Counted from the stretch's first letter, positions 11,201-24,489 are shown. The stretch: DNA of 64,000 bases from Zoroaster sp. YZ-2022 (GCA_029582265.1 CM055831.1:27008526-27072525), one strand, 5' to 3'. Notes: generated from the sequence alone by a model not told the origin. Translations and numbers: made by a program.

Positions 11201-13450
11201 GCTTGCCTTTTTAGACACACAGGTGCTGATGTTTCATCATCAGTGATACAAACTACGAATGCAAATCCCTCAACTTAAACGTACACCCCTCACACCCTTT
11301 TGGTACAACACCCTCTCAATTACTGGTCCAGCCAATGGATACTCTTCAGCCAATATCCATTTCCGGTATTCGTGTCGGGGACTTCACAAGTGTCCCATAT
11401 GTTCCAAGTTGTCCGTAGGTATTTCCGGCAATTCCTTCTCGGATGGGACTTTTCTGTGCCCATAAGATGATGAGTTGATCTGAGAAAGGTGCACCACTGA
11501 ATTTGGCAATCAGTCCATTCCCTTAGTGCACTTTCCAGGGGACATTCCCACTTTGTTGTAATGTTCATATTTTTGTCCCCTCTATCACACTATTTCCGCT
11601 TGAGTCTGAAACTAACGTTTCAGTCGCTCTTGAACTCCCCCAATACAGGGCTATGTGCCCGATGGCTATGTGGTTGTATTTGAACCCAGCTATGCTACCA
11701 TGACCCTCAGTTTCAAGCATATGGCCCAAGCCACTATCATCCCCTTGTATGCGATGGTCATGCACAACTATTCGTATTATGAACCCCACGATAGATGCCG
11801 TCCAACTATACCTAGGAACCCGTATTGGCCAATTCCTATTCCCTATCTAATGGTTCAATAGTGAATACAGCCTAGATAGAATCCCCTCCTTCCGCGGCAG
11901 GCACAGGTTTCACTACCCCACAATCCCCTCTGCCCCCAAAGTAGATTTATTCAAGGTAGATATTTCATCATCTGAACGTTGTGAACTTTAGAATCTCCTT
12001 CGCCAAGTATTCCAATGTTTTTAGCTCTGATTATGGCTGTACAGGATATGGATTAACCATCCATATCCGTATGCAGGTGATGCCTCTCCTGTGCGTCAAC
12101 ATGCGTACATGTAGTTCCCCCGGCATTAGGGACCAAGAAATCAACAAACCAAATCCAGTCCCTAGCTGAGAATGACATTATTGAGGACAGTCACAGCCCC
12201 TTGGTCATCCCTGGTTTGTCATGGTCAAGAAGAAGATGGTACACTCTCGCGTTTTTGTGTTGATTATCGCAAGCTTAATAAAGTGACAATTAAAGACTCA
12301 CATCCACTCCCCACGCGTACCGATGATACCTTTGATGCTCTTATCTGGTTCGGTATATTTACAACTGTTGATATGTCTAGTGGTTTACTGGCAAGTAGGC
12401 AGGTACATCCAGACGACCGTGAAAAACCGCATTCACCACGGGTGATGGCCTGTATCAATTTAAAGTTATGCCCATGGGTCTCACTAATGCCCCGCCCACA
12501 TTCAAACGATTGATGGAGCTTGTTTTACATGGCCTTCCACTGGTCCTCTTTGCCTTGTCTATCTTGGATGATGTCATCATTGTGGGAGAAAGTCTTTTTC
12601 GACCACATGACTAATCTGGAACAAGTTTTAGCTCGTTTTCCAGGGCAGCCAATCTGAAAACTCAAACAAGCAAGTGTCACTTTCTCCAAACGAAAGTTTG
12701 CTTTCTTGGGGCACGTCAGTTAGTACAGATGGAGTCCTTTTCCTGATCCGTCTAACACTGACCGTGTTCGCCCATGCTACGGCCTGTTCCACGAAACCCT
12801 ACATAGAGGTCCGGTCATTTCTCGGTCTCTGTTCTTATTACCGCCGTTTCGTTAAGAACTTTGCCCATATTGCCACGAATTCCTCTCCACCCTGCTCTAA
12901 CCTCAAAAAAGGTGTTCTTTATGATTCAGATCTCGATTGTAATAATGTGCACCACTCTCTCCTATTGAGGAGGTAAAAGGCATTGTTACAATCGGGAGGA
13001 ACCTGAACAGGCTATGGTAATAAGAACCCAGAGACCGACAGTACGATAGCCATTTCATCTTTTACACAGACAAGCTTCCCACTGTGCTGTAGGCTCTGTG
13101 TTATCTCAAGTTCAAAATGACGTGAGCGAGTTATTGCATACGCCGTGCACGTTCTTACTGCCGTCAGAGAGCGATGGTGACACACTTAGTGATCGTGAAC
13201 TCAGTTGGGCCACCGTGTGGTCGATCCGTCATTTCCGCCACTACCTGGCATGTTCACCGTTCACTATCATCACTGACCAGTAAACCCGCTGAGTTGGTTT
13301 TTTTTTGCGAAAGCTACCTGGTCCAGCATGACCGCACATTGGCCGTCGGTCCTGTTGGGCACTTGAATCCTTGACCCCTATGACTGGCTCAACATCCATC
13401 GTGATGGTGCCCGTCATGCCAATGCCGATGCTCTCTCACGGCTTATGACC
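11200..13450 (+). pseudogene. gypsy pol: protease, reverse transcriptase, RNase H, broken
   Basis: A degenerate aspartic-protease active site (Asp-Thr, then GADVS after a small insertion) lies at 11210-11235. RT traces run from about 12130: the conserved VDYRKLN at 12258-12280, a TVDMSSG block near 12367-12387, and the catalytic YLDD site at 12560-12575, where one extra base breaks the frame. The connection motif RSFLGLCSYYRRFVKNFAHI is intact at about 12810-12870. RNase H shows ELSWATVWSIRHFRHYLACS and FTIITDQ (13198-13281). The usual tether HRDGARHANADALSR follows at about 13397-13441. Frameshifts separate all blocks. The domains are certain; activity is not expected from the sequence as given. 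Confidence 0.85.
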
Positions 13451-13855
13451 CACAATTCCTGGACGAGCATGACAAACATGATGCTCTGTCAAATCACGTT
13501 AGCCCACTGCCAACACATAAAATCCTGTTGCGCCCTTGGCAGCATACCTTCTTCATGTGCAACAGTACAGGCTCCTAAATCAAAGGCCTCTTTTCGCCCC
13601 CGCCGTCCCCACCTCCCTACTCATCATGCAATCGCAATCTTGCCATGATACTTCTGTTAATGGTAGAGTTTGCTTTTCAACTTTCCAGACATGGGTTATG
13701 AGTTTAAATAATGCACAACAATCGGACCCTGATATTCAACAAGTCATAACTTGGGTCACGCTTTGGATTTATAAACCGCCGTCCTGTGCTCAATTACGGG
13801 TAATTACTTCCTCGTACTATCCGTCGGCTGTCTGGATTTCATAATTCTCTACTTA

Positions 13856-14734
13856 GTGATCGACGGTGTATTATATCGCCGCTCACAACCAACCTTCGGT
13901 GAAACCTCAGTGCAGATCAATAATCGTTCCAACACTCACTACAGTTCATTGTGTTATCCCTTCTCCATGGTGATCGGCTTGCTTGGTCATTTTAGCCTCA
14001 GGACAAGACATTCCAGCGATCCATTCCTCTGTGCTTATTGGCTCACATCCCGTCGCGACATTGATATGCATTGTCGGACTTGTCGTGTTTGTGAGTCCTG
14101 TCGGAATCCCATTCTCGAACGAGAGCCCCAAATGACTGTATGTACACTCTTCACCATCCGTTTCCCAACGTGTTCGTTCGCCGACATTACTGAACTGCCC
14201 CCAACTACTAAAGATAATCGTTACATTCTCGGCTGGATCATGGATCAATTCACAAAGTATGTTAATTTATATCCACTCCATGATCAAACTTGCCCAATCT
14301 GTTGCCAAATGTATTTTTCGACCATTACATATCGGAACATGGCATCCCCAGAAACCGTTATCCACACTGCAATCATAGGGCGCCAATTTGGAAGTTCACA
14401 CATTCATAAATTATGTCAACTACTTGGTATCAAAGACCCGTACGTCCCCTTATCACCCACAAATCGGATGGTCAGGGTGGAGCGTTTTAATAGAAGTTTG
14501 AAAGACCAACTGTGCAACATATCTGTCCCACATCCACCACCAGTGAATGGGACGATGATATTGCTCCTGTCAAGTAGAACTGTGGCCTACAATTCTACTG
14601 TTCATTCCCCACCTGGGTATTCCCCATTTTATCTTGCCAAGGGTAGGGAACCTCGCCCTTCCTGCTCACATCCTTCTTGGATCCCCTTCTCCTCAACAAT
14701 ATGCATCCCCACAATCATATGCTACCTCAATTAA
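13856..14734 (+). pseudogene. gypsy integrase, longest open piece of pol
   Basis: This 292-codon open stretch carries a damaged N-terminal zinc-binding region with the Cys pair as CRTC (near 14070), then the DDE core. The first catalytic Asp is at 14183-14185 (FADITELP). The second, expected before GRQF at about 14370-14390, is destroyed by indels. The Glu follows in VERFNRSLKDQL near 14478-14515. A GKGPYKV segment near 14910 resembles the C-terminal GPF/Y module. The missing second Asp means this copy cannot catalyse integration as read. Confidence 0.8.
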
Positions 14735-15330
14735 ATCTGTTCTGACCCTCCCGCTTTTGCTCATGCCAAAGCCAATCAAGATCTTGCCAGTGCTTCCCAA
14801 AAACATGGGTATGACTCAAAGGAAAAAATTCCGGCTATTTCAACCTGGTCAATTGGTTTAAGGCAGGACGATCCAAGCGAAAATCCTGACTAAAGTTAGT
14901 CCCCTCGATGGAAAAGGCCCCTATAAGGTCCCTTTTCTTATTTCACCCTTGCTGATGAGGACACACCAGATTACATACACCATTGTTGACATCCATGACC
15001 CCAAGTCAAAACTCTCCAACGGATCCACTACAACAGGTTAAACCATACATCTCTCCTATCGACCAGAGCCGTGGTTTCTGCCACTGCTACGCAGCCCCTG
15101 GACCAGTCACAACTGCACCATTGCCCACTTATAGCGCTTCCTCTCTGGTTCACTTCCACTTGTGGCCCAGCTGACATTCTGCCCTCCTCCACCCTCACCC
15201 CTACCTTTCTGGATCCAATATTCATATTCACGCCCATCCCCTGCCCTACCAATCCCTCATACTAACTCCAGTCCCTGCGCAGCGTACACGCCCAGCGGCA
15301 GAGTTATATCAACCGTCCTCAACGATTTAA
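14735..15330 (+). pseudogene. gypsy pol C-terminal remnant
   Basis: Traces of the integrase C-terminal module (KVSPLDGKGPYKV near 14890-14930, IVDIHDPKS near 14980-15010) are followed by a Pro/Thr/Ser-rich tail and a basic RTRPAAELYQP near 15280-15310, like many gypsy C-termini. It is split over three frames. Confidence 0.6.
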
Positions 15331-15997
15331 ATATTCTTAGACTTCAGGATCAGTTATATTTATTACTTCCCACAGTTTTACTGTAATCCATCAGTTTTAC
15401 CATGGAGCTGTAATTCTAGACTGTAATATACATCTCTAAATTAGTAATTTGTGGTGTGCCAGTGTGCGGGTTTATTCATTTTACCATCGTTTGTTGTTAC
15501 TGTTTGTATTGGAATGGTGACCTGTTGTTTTTAGTTATAATCATGGTATAATGTAACTGCTGTATTGTGTTTTATCTTTTACTACATATTTAGTACCCTG
15601 CGTTCTATTATTCGGTAAAATTTATTACTTTATTTATCACTGGATAAAGTTCAGATATTTATGTATTTGTTGAACAGTTCACTTACCACATTTTGTTTGT
15701 TCACTCACATTGTTCACATAATTTCATTTTGGTTTGCGTAATGCCTTTCAGGTAATTTAAATGTGTTTTTATTTTTTTTATTTTCACTTTCAACCTTGAT
15801 TTATTCCTTAGTCCATGTGATCACATTTTTTCTTTTTGTAAGCATGGTTTGAGTTATTTTACTTTACAAAGTTTTCCACTTTCCCGCTTTCCCATGAGAT
15901 TATTTTATCAACATAATTCTTGCAATTCTTAAGTGTTTTATTTTAATTCTGGCACGTTTTGAAAAATGAGGACATTTTCTTCCCCAGATGAAAGTAA
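15331..15997 (+). other. Non-coding 3' region of the gypsy element
   Basis: T-rich sequence with no coding signal. A short purine run (GAAAAATGAGGA, 15961-15972) upstream of the right repeat is a weak polypurine-tract candidate. Confidence 0.4.
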
Positions 15998-16066
15998 TGT
16001 AAGTTACAATCTGAAGATCCACACAGTCTTACACCGGAAAAACAGGTGTCCTATTATCCAATTAAC
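15998..16066 (+). repeat. Right short terminal direct repeat (candidate LTR)
   Basis: It matches 10525-10610 apart from a ~17-bp extra segment in the left copy. It begins TGTAAGTTACAATCT and ends CCAATTAAC. Confidence 0.5.
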
Positions 16067-17764
16067 TATAATGTACAGGTCCATCTTCTTATAGTACCCA
16101 TTAATCTGGCTAATAAATCCTGTCATTACAATGGCTGAACCCTATGTCCACAGTCCAACAGACTGACTGTCTGGCCATACTATTTTATGTCTTTTCCCTA
16201 GTGATTAGACTACACTCACTGATCATGTCAGTGACTAGTTTCATGTATATATAAAATGCTATGTATCAACCCCTGGGTCAAAGCTTGCATTTCCCTCTTT
16301 GTACTCTATACGCATACCTCTCTACAAGTGTACCTCTTGTGTAGCAAAAGCCTCACAGTAAGATTACATAAAATCTTGGTATTTAGCCCCAAAGAGAAGT
16401 CTCCACGAGTACCTTATTTGTCTCACTAGATCTCTATACTTTCCCATCCACATCGGCCAGCTCCAGGTAACATCATGCCAGTGTTACATTAGCAAGTGTC
16501 AAAAGCTCATGCCTGGTGCATTTTTCATCTTTTGAACAGAATTCAAGTAAATTTAGATGCCAAACATACTCCTCATTCATTGATAATTCTGTCAATGATG
16601 TCATATGAAGGGTCTGTGTCACTGACTGTTCTAACCAGCTCTGACACAATTTAATTGAAGGTGTAATTATTTATGCTTTGATTTATAATACCGACAAGCT
16701 TACATACATTGTATAGCCATGCAGATAGGGGTGTGCGTTTTCAGATATAATAACTGTTGGATGCCGATCTGGGAAACCCGTCGGATGTCAGCGCGAACTT
16801 GTTTTTGAAAGATAATGGCAAAATAGTCCCCCACTTTTTTTTTTTTTTTTAAGTTGAGTTTTGCTACCACTATTTTAATTGTTAATTATCCAAATGATCA
16901 TTGTTGAAAATATTAAATAAAAATTCCATCGCTTTATATGTAAAAAGCATTAGTTTTATGATAACAGATGTTAAAAGCTGTCTTTGTGTTTTCGTTTCCG
17001 CCATTGTTTTATGGGACAGCGGCGGCTATAACTTCCCGAGTTAGCAGAGACAACCTGGAATCCAAGAATAAAACAGTTTGGAAACAACAGCACAGTGTCC
17101 TCAAAGTTAATTTGATGTATATAACACAAAAATGACAAATTTCACCATGTGAAGGGTTTTCCCATATCACATCACATATTTGGAACCCGGGATACCCCAA
17201 ATCAGGAAACTATTTCTGGACAACGGATACCCGGATAATTGTTTCTTACTTTTGTTGGCATGTGCCTCCGGTGTTGGCCAAATACATGGTAACAAAATTG
17301 ACCTTTATAATACAGAGAGTACCATGCACTTAAAATCAATCTTTTACACTGTAATAAATGTCGTTTTATTAAATAAAACCTCTTGGTGTAAATAGTGTAC
17401 CAGTATTATTATCATTTACTTGAAAGTTATTTCTGAAATAAAACTGATTAAGCTTTTTGCAAAAAGTGTCTGAGTTACAAATATACCGATTGTACGATGT
17501 ACAAAAAGAGGTAGCCCCATTGATCGTTGTACACACGTACGCAGCAGCCTACCCAACATAATAACACGTGACAGAGTCAGGAGACGAGAATGACCTGTGT
17601 GTGCGTGATCAGAGCTCTGGTTTTTTGTTTATATTCTACAAAACAGGTGTTGAATTATGTCATTGGTCAAAGGTGATGTGGGCCGGGAACCCATTGGGGA
17701 AAAAAATTGTAATGTGCTTGTACCTTACTGGGCGCCCTGCCTTCTAAATAAGGATATCCGTATG
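16067..17764. other. Non-coding spacer
   Basis: No gene is supported. It holds a T16 run near 16835-16850 and small GGATACCCGGATA-type motifs at 17180-17240 that echo the GGTATCCGGGTATCC motif of the neighbouring repeat family. It may be a decayed further piece of that family. Confidence 0.5.
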
Positions 17765-20700
17765 TCATGTAAACGTGTAAACATTACATTGTTGAAGAGT
17801 TCACATATTTAAAGAAGTCTGTTTGGGGTAGTGGAACCGAAAACGGAGGGGTAATGACAGTTTCTGTTGGGTATCTGGATACCCGGATACACCGGCACAG
17901 CCCTAGCTATGGAAACAATTATATTGGAGAGTTTCTACATGTATTTCAGCAAACATTTGATGTAATTAACCATGGGGTTAAATGTGGAAATTATCAATTT
18001 GATTCAGTTTCCTGATGACCTCTCTTAGAAAACAGGAAATCTTCTGTAACTATGAGTGCATTAGAATCTCTTTATTCCCACTGTCTCAATTGCTCTCCTA
18101 GTAATACCTCCAAACAAACATTAAACATATAAACATAATAAACATTAAACGTAAAAAATGTTTGAATAATAATTTACTGAATTTTCCTAGAAAAAGAAAG
18201 TGGCTCATAACACATATATATGCTATTAAAAAACTTCTTTACACATTGATGCCATTATGTACATGCTCACTGGCTGTCATCAATTTAAATTTAGCTATAT
18301 TTATTTTGCTGAAACAAAGGACATTGATTGGAAATAAATAGTGAATAATAAACCATACGACAGTTCAAGGGTTCAAAGTGAACATTGTGTTTGTGAGAAT
18401 CCCTTATGTACATGGTAAATATCATGTAAAAATATGTAGAAATATCTTCATTTAATGTTCAGCTCACGTAAACATAAACACACATAATTGTTATGTCACT
18501 GTGCTGTTGTCTATTATTATTATTTTTCCAGATCTACGTGGTATTTGCAGCTATACACAATCACTTAGTGGTTGTGGATGGCACAACAACAATGTCAGCT
18601 TCAAGATGTACACACACACAATGATGGCACACTTGCCTTTGACACCACCACAGTGCCTCATGCAGAGGTAGAGAAGACAGCAGTGGACATCTGGAGTGTA
18701 GGCAGTAAATAATAACAGAGTGCAATACTGCAACATAATAGGTGAGATGTGGAGAGAGATGTGGTGAGCGAGCACAGCCCCAATGAAGGGCTTGCTCATT
18801 CACACTATGCTGCAGTAAAACACCTTACTCTCCTGGCCATTGATAATAATAATAGCGTTGGGTCAGTGGTCACATAACATCAAGTAGACATTGTTGTTGA
18901 TAGGAATGTGCTTCATTACTCTACAATCTCAAACCAACAATCAATGGTCCGGGAAGTTCAATACTGCGCAAATTTTGGTGGCAATGCCGTGCAGACGAAT
19001 CAGAGCATATATATTGTAGTGTGCAAATGATGATTACAACACTGGTCGCCTTCACCATATATGGAGATGATGATGGTAGATTCATTCCATGATATAGCTC
19101 AGGGTCTGTACTACACCCAGGGAATCACATTCACTGCAGATGTAAGGCATCAGCTGGTAGCAGCAGACCTTGCACTCAGTGAAGATATATCACATAATGT
19201 GATGTAATCCAACATGCGTTGCTGACTGGCAATCTCCCTTGTCATCAATTCATAATGGTGGAAATGTCCTCTTCAAGATATGTTACCCAAACATGTAATC
19301 TAAAATCTTTGAGTATCAATTGTCACTCTACAGTAATTGTATCTATTTATTATTAATGTTTCGACATGACCAAGAGATACAGAGCATATACAATTAATTG
19401 CCAATGAAGTCTTTACTTTGCTTCAAGAACCAACTCAAATGAATAATTGATTTAGATGTTTGCCCTTCAACCAATTTAGCTAAGCACTTCTCCACAGTCT
19501 TTCATAAGAAGAAATCCACCGCTATGAAATTAATAAATGAATTTATGACGAGGCTAGCAATATTAAGTTCATTTTCAAAACAAGCCTCTGATAATTTGTT
19601 ATATTTCATTTGTAATTGTTACAGTATTTGGTTGTTTTCTAAGAGGAAATACAGTTTTTATTTATTTTTCATATTAAAAGGCTGAAAGTTCAGGAATCAC
19701 TGATGAAAAAGCTGGTAAAATACACTTTTTAAGAGGGAGCCCCCTCATTTTTTTTTTGGCATTGTCTGTTGATTTGTAAATGTTGCTCTATAATTATTCA
19801 TATGTCAATATCTTGTCAATACTTTCTGTTGTTTCACTCGATGGCCACCCATTGTGTTTGCCAATCACCAGTTGACAAAAGTTATTAGCTTCTGGTGTTG
19901 ACACAGCAAAAGAGGTCTTAAACTTTCAACTCTCTTTTCCCTTCTTGGATCCAATTCCTTGGCCCAGAGAGTTGGGCATAATGGAAAGGTTATATTCTAC
20001 ACCCTGAGGCTGCACCTTTATACAAAGTTCTAGTTTCTTCCTTACCCACCTTTTGTTGGAGCATCCTGAGCTGATCTCTCTTGGTTGAGGATGTTTCTTG
20101 CTGCCAAGACTGTTTCTTGTTGACCTCTCAGTCTATGATCAGGTTCAATTAGAAGGAGTTGTCATGCTGTCAACCTGGAGGGTAAATAAAATGAGATAGT
20201 GCATTCTTGATACACTGTTTGTAAAATGTCATCATGTGCATGAATACTAAATGACAATCAAGAACACCGCATATAAACAATTGACCAGTCAATGTTTCAT
20301 TTGAAACAAGTTGTGAAATCTCTAATTCACAGAAGTTTCTAACCAAAAGCACTGTTGGTTTCTATGCAATCCCCATTTCTGTCCCATTCTCCCATGAAAT
20401 TACCTTCCAGGAAACCCATATGGTTCCCCTTAATATCATAAATGAGCAACTAATCTTGACATTATAATTTTATGAAATTACAAAAAAGGCTTCATTGTCT
20501 TGGTTTAAATTTACTTTTCAACATATATGCGATTATTGTACACTTTTTAAAATAAGCATTAATAATTAGCTTTGTAACATTATATTGAACACTTTTACAA
20601 ATGATAATCTTCATCAATTGTGTAATAAGCTTTAATTGTATATAATGCAATGAACAAACTGTTTTGAGGTTTTCCTGTCCCAAGCCCGATAACTATTCAA

Positions 20701-22065
20701 CAGAATCCAGGGGGGTGTGGGGCCTTACCAGGGGATGAAACCCCTCACTCCTGCTTTGGGTACTTTCTTTGTCATGTAATTATACAGCTTGTAGAAGTTG
20801 GATTGGATATCTCGTACCAAGCACTATACATTATCATATATATATGAGCATGATTCCATATGGATCCAGTCTCTCTGTAAGGAGTCTTCAATGAGGCAAT
20901 GACCTTCATTATACTGTAGATTTATTTAGGTTGCTACTGATTCATCATACTCATGTGCATCACCAGGGAGTGTTTGAGCGATGTGAACAAACCTCCTTTC
21001 TAGATTTGGTTCTATATTTTAATGAAGAAGGCAAGAGATGCCACTTCTTTTCTAAAAACAAACAAAAACAATTTATATGATATAGCGTGAATATTTGAAT
21101 ACATTTACAAATGTTCAACTCATAATGAAATTCCCTTGGTGACACGCTGATACTATGTAATGTTTATATTCAAGTCTTGTGTACTTTTATCAATTGTTGG
21201 AATCTAATGCATCCTTCTTAATAAAAGTGTCAATCCAATTTACTTTCTGAATGAATGTATTTGTAACAGGGAGGTTACACTTTTGCTAAATTTCTTCTAG
21301 TTTGCTTATTTTCAAGATCTGTATTTATCAAACCAACCTGTAAAAGTTTCGAAAAGCTTAATGAGGTTGTCTAGTCTTAATGTCCAAAATAGTGAAAATA
21401 ACCTTTTGAAATTGTTTGTATTTATTCTAATTTTGTGTCTCATTCCATTGTCAGAAATTCAGTCAAAGAAATGATTTTACATAAATTTGTATTTATGTGA
21501 TAGTTCACTCAGAAAGAAAGATTTCTAAGAGATGTTTGGGTTCCATCATCAACTTCTTTACACCAAGTACATTATATGTAAAGCTTATGTGTAACCTCCC
21601 TTTAAAGAAATTATTGTGTTTAGTAATTCCACAATTTGTCAATGTTCTCAATGGAGTAACTAATTTCAAGCCACTGAAAACCTCAAACTTGTGTCTTCTA
21701 ATGTTTCTTTGCTGATGAATTTCAACATATAAATATTCATTTGCAGACTTTCGCAAGGACATTTGTTTCACAATCTCTCCTTTGAATTACTGGTATATCA
21801 TCTAGAGAGACTTTTTGGGGTTGTTGACTTATTATTATGTGATTGTTGATTAAGTTCGAATTTAGTTTTCAATAAGATTTAATTTACTTTGTCCATTTAT
21901 ATTGCAATCCATAAAGCTCTCTCTGTACATAGATCTAATCAAATAAAATATGTAAAGCAAAATCTCAATTTTTGTGAATAAAATAAATAGTGATGAATAA
22001 ATCATATCTATGAATGTGTAACTTGAATCATTTTTCATTTCATTTGGTTGTATATCATGGGTTTA
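17765..22065 (-). repeat. Arm 2 of the large diverged inverted duplication
   Basis: This is the reverse-complement counterpart of 5525-8760. The 17765-18180 portion also matches, inverted, the start of the 3100/8310 repeat; beyond 17765 the match to the 8760-9800 part is lost. Extra sequence relative to arm 1 occurs around 19400-19730 and 20380-21200. No intact coding sequence was recognised. Confidence 0.85.
20053..20174 (-). pseudogene. Candidate exon copy in arm 2, broken
   Basis: This is the minus-strand counterpart of 6732-6850. It keeps a pyrimidine-rich acceptor ending CCCTCCAG, the opening VDSMTT and the closing QDAPTK before a GTGGGT donor-like site. One extra base early and an insertion in the middle close the frame. 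Confidence 0.35.
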
Positions 22066-22089
22066 TTTTTGGGCGGGGAAACAGAAAAC

Positions 22090-23480
22090 ATTTTATTACT
22101 GGTTCACCATCACCAAAGCCCCTAAAGGTATTTCTTGAATTACACAAATGTGTACTAATTGAAATGTACCCTACAGCCTTCTCCTCCCTTCAAGACAAAT
22201 TGGAATCATCCACTTTGGACTTTACCGGCTCCTTGTCTAACATTTCAGATGCAGAACCTTCCATCATTCGTCTCTGAGGGGATAAACATTAGCAGAGCTG
22301 CACAGTGGTGATGAAAGTTGGAATTGAGTCAAGAATGTTTGTAAGTGGTTCTAACTGTCAATAATTCAGGTCCGCATTAAAAATAATCATATCAATATCA
22401 GCCTTTTGGAATAGAGAGGGATTTTGTTCTAGAACTAAACTTTCACTGCAACGACCTTTGCAAACTGGGATTGGAAATGTCAACTCAGTGATCTCTTAAT
22501 CTTCAGAAACACACAAATATTGAACATACTTACCAAGTATCACACAGAAACTTACCATCAAGGTTCACCATCATCAAAAGCCCCCAAAGGTATTTCTTGA
22601 ATTACACAATGTGTACTAAAATTTACAGGCCTTCCCCTCCCTTCAAGACAAAGTCTTGAATCATCATCACTTTGCAGCTTTGGCTCGCATCCTGCACATA
22701 GCTCTGATGCAGAACCTTCCATTCGTTCTGGGGGTAACAGCAGCAGAGCTGCACAGTGGTGATGAAGTTAGGAATTGAGTCAAGAATGTTTGTGCAGTGG
22801 TTCAGTCCAACAATTCAGGTCCACATTAAAATAATAATCTAATATCCAGCCTCTTTTGGAATGAGGATTTTTTGTCTCAAGAACTAAACTTTCCTGCAAT
22901 GACCTTTGCAAACTGATTGAAATGTCAAGCACTCAATGATTCTTAATCCTCAAGAAGCTTAAACACAAAATATTGAACATGCTTACCAAGTATCACACAG
23001 GTGAAACTTACCATCAAGGTTCATCATCCAAAGCCCTGTGCCAAGTGTATTTCTTGAATTACACAAATGTGTACTACTAAACTTTTACAGCCCTTCCTCT
23101 CCCCTTCAAGAGACAAATTGGAATCATCCACTTTGACTTTTGGCTCGCATCCTGCACATTTTCAGATGCCAGAACCTTCCATTCGTTCTGGGGTAAATAA
23201 GCAGAGCTGCACAGTGTGATGAAGATTAGAATTGAGTCAAGAATGTTTTGGCAGTGGTTCAGTCCAACAATTCAGGGTCCGCACAAAAGTTAATTCAATA
23301 ATATCAGCTCTTTTGGAATGAGGGATTTTTGTTCTAAGAACCAAACCTTTTCCTGCAATGACCTTTGCAAACTGATTGAAATGTCAACTTGCGATTCTTA
23401 ATCACTCAGAGACACACAAAATATTGAACATGCTTACCAAGTATCACAAGAAACTTACCATCAAGTTTCACAAAAATCCC
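22090..23480 (-). repeat. ~460-bp tandem repeat, three copies, exon-like core
   Basis: Units start near 22100, 22561 and 23018 (GGTTCACCATCA, AAAGCCC, TATTTCTTGAATTACACAAA). On the minus strand the middle unit contains a segment open for about 50 codons. It follows an acceptor-like CACCACTGTGCAG and leads towards a GTAAGTTTC donor-like site. It reads LLPPERMEGSASELCAGCEP and continues acidic (LQSDDDSRLCLEGRGRP). The other two units carry indels in the same segment. In minus-strand order this lies upstream of the exon candidate at 20174-20053, so both could belong to one gene with a tandemly copied exon. The protein is not recognised. Confidence 0.65.
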
Positions 23481-23771
23481 CTGAACAAGTTGACACATCC
23501 TGGTACAACGAGCTACAACACTAATTATCTGATATTTATCATGATCATTGCTTGACAGAAAAGGGCAGCATATGCTTAAACATTGAATATCATGTTATAT
23601 TCTGACTACACCTAACCAGAATGATCTTGTGTGGGAAGATTGTTCAAAAAAGAATTTTAAAGATCGTTAAGATTCAAGTAATAGAGACAATGTTTTCAAG
23701 GACCATGAGAATCAAGTTAGAATATTCTTAACATAATCACACAATAAATTTTATGACCCACAACCTCCCTG
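23481..23771. other. Non-coding spacer
   Basis: AT-rich, no feature recognised. Confidence 0.5.
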
Positions 23772-24010
23772 CTTAAAGCAAGGGGTATTTGCATCGCGTC
23801 ACGCAATCAACAGGGCATGGAATCAGAGGTTGCTTGTTTTAGATTAAATCTGTGACTGAAAATAATATCATCCATATGATAAGGTCATATTACCGTTGCT
23901 GCTTGCATAAATAAGCCAGTAATTTTCAGTCACTGTGGTCATCTTTAAACTAGGTACACCGATCTCCATGACCTGTTAAAATCTGGCTCTGAACTCAAAC
24001 ATGAAAATTT
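23772..24010. mobile_element. MITE copy 1 (degenerate ends)
   Basis: It shares ATCAACAGGGCATGGAATC, a CTGTGACTGAAAAT segment, ATAAGGTCATATTAC and CAGTAATTTTCAGTCA with the copies at 25329 and 32176. Like them it is roughly palindromic. The terminal TTAAAGGGACA is degraded here. Confidence 0.65.
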
Positions 24011-24489
24011 AATATTACTGAATCAATATTAGAAACATTAGAAATATCTAACTGAAAACATGATAATTGGATTCAAAATTCAATGCATGGTAAAGTTGAT
24101 GACAGGATAAAGACCAATTGGGTCATGGCCACGGGGATAAAGAACCTTCTGTAAACCATAGGTAAATGTCCTTAATTGCCCATGGCCCACAACCCCAGGG
24201 GTATTTATCCTGAGGTCAAGATCTAATATGTCACTCTTTATTCCCATTCATGAATACCCTCCTGATTTTGTTGTAAAAATATAAAAACTTTTGTTCCAAA
24301 AACTGGAAACAAATTGTATCCAGAAACACAGACCTATACAGCTTGGTGTATCTCAAATGAACTTACACAACTGTTTTACAAAAGCGAAGATGCAGCATTG
24401 GTAATGGCCTTGAACACGTAAATGATCAAATTATTATACGACAGCTTCAACTTGAAATATATAATTATAATCTCAAGTACTTGCATTAA
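24011..24489. other. Non-coding, weak foldback
   Basis: An imperfect inverted repeat is visible (GGATAAAGACCAATTGGGTC near 24106 against TTGCCCATGGCCC ... TTTATCC ending near 24211). Nothing else is recognised. Confidence 0.35.

Larger units (their letters stand above)
10525..16066 (+). mobile_element. Decayed Ty3/gypsy LTR retrotransposon
   Basis: The element is framed by short direct repeats (10525-10610 and 15998-16066). It holds, in order, a gag-like remnant, an aspartic protease motif, reverse transcriptase, RNase H and integrase. Protease-RT-RNase H-integrase order identifies the Ty3/gypsy group. Frames change every few hundred bases, so no intact polyprotein remains. About 650 bp of non-coding sequence separate the last coding traces from the right repeat. 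It lies between the two inverted arms and probably inserted after or near their formation. Confidence 0.85.

Noticed and set aside
5525..22065. Inverted arms as a false assembly palindrome
   Set aside because: Arms differ by many substitutions, indels and about 1 kb of extra sequence, unlike a read-level artefact. Spanning reads would settle it.
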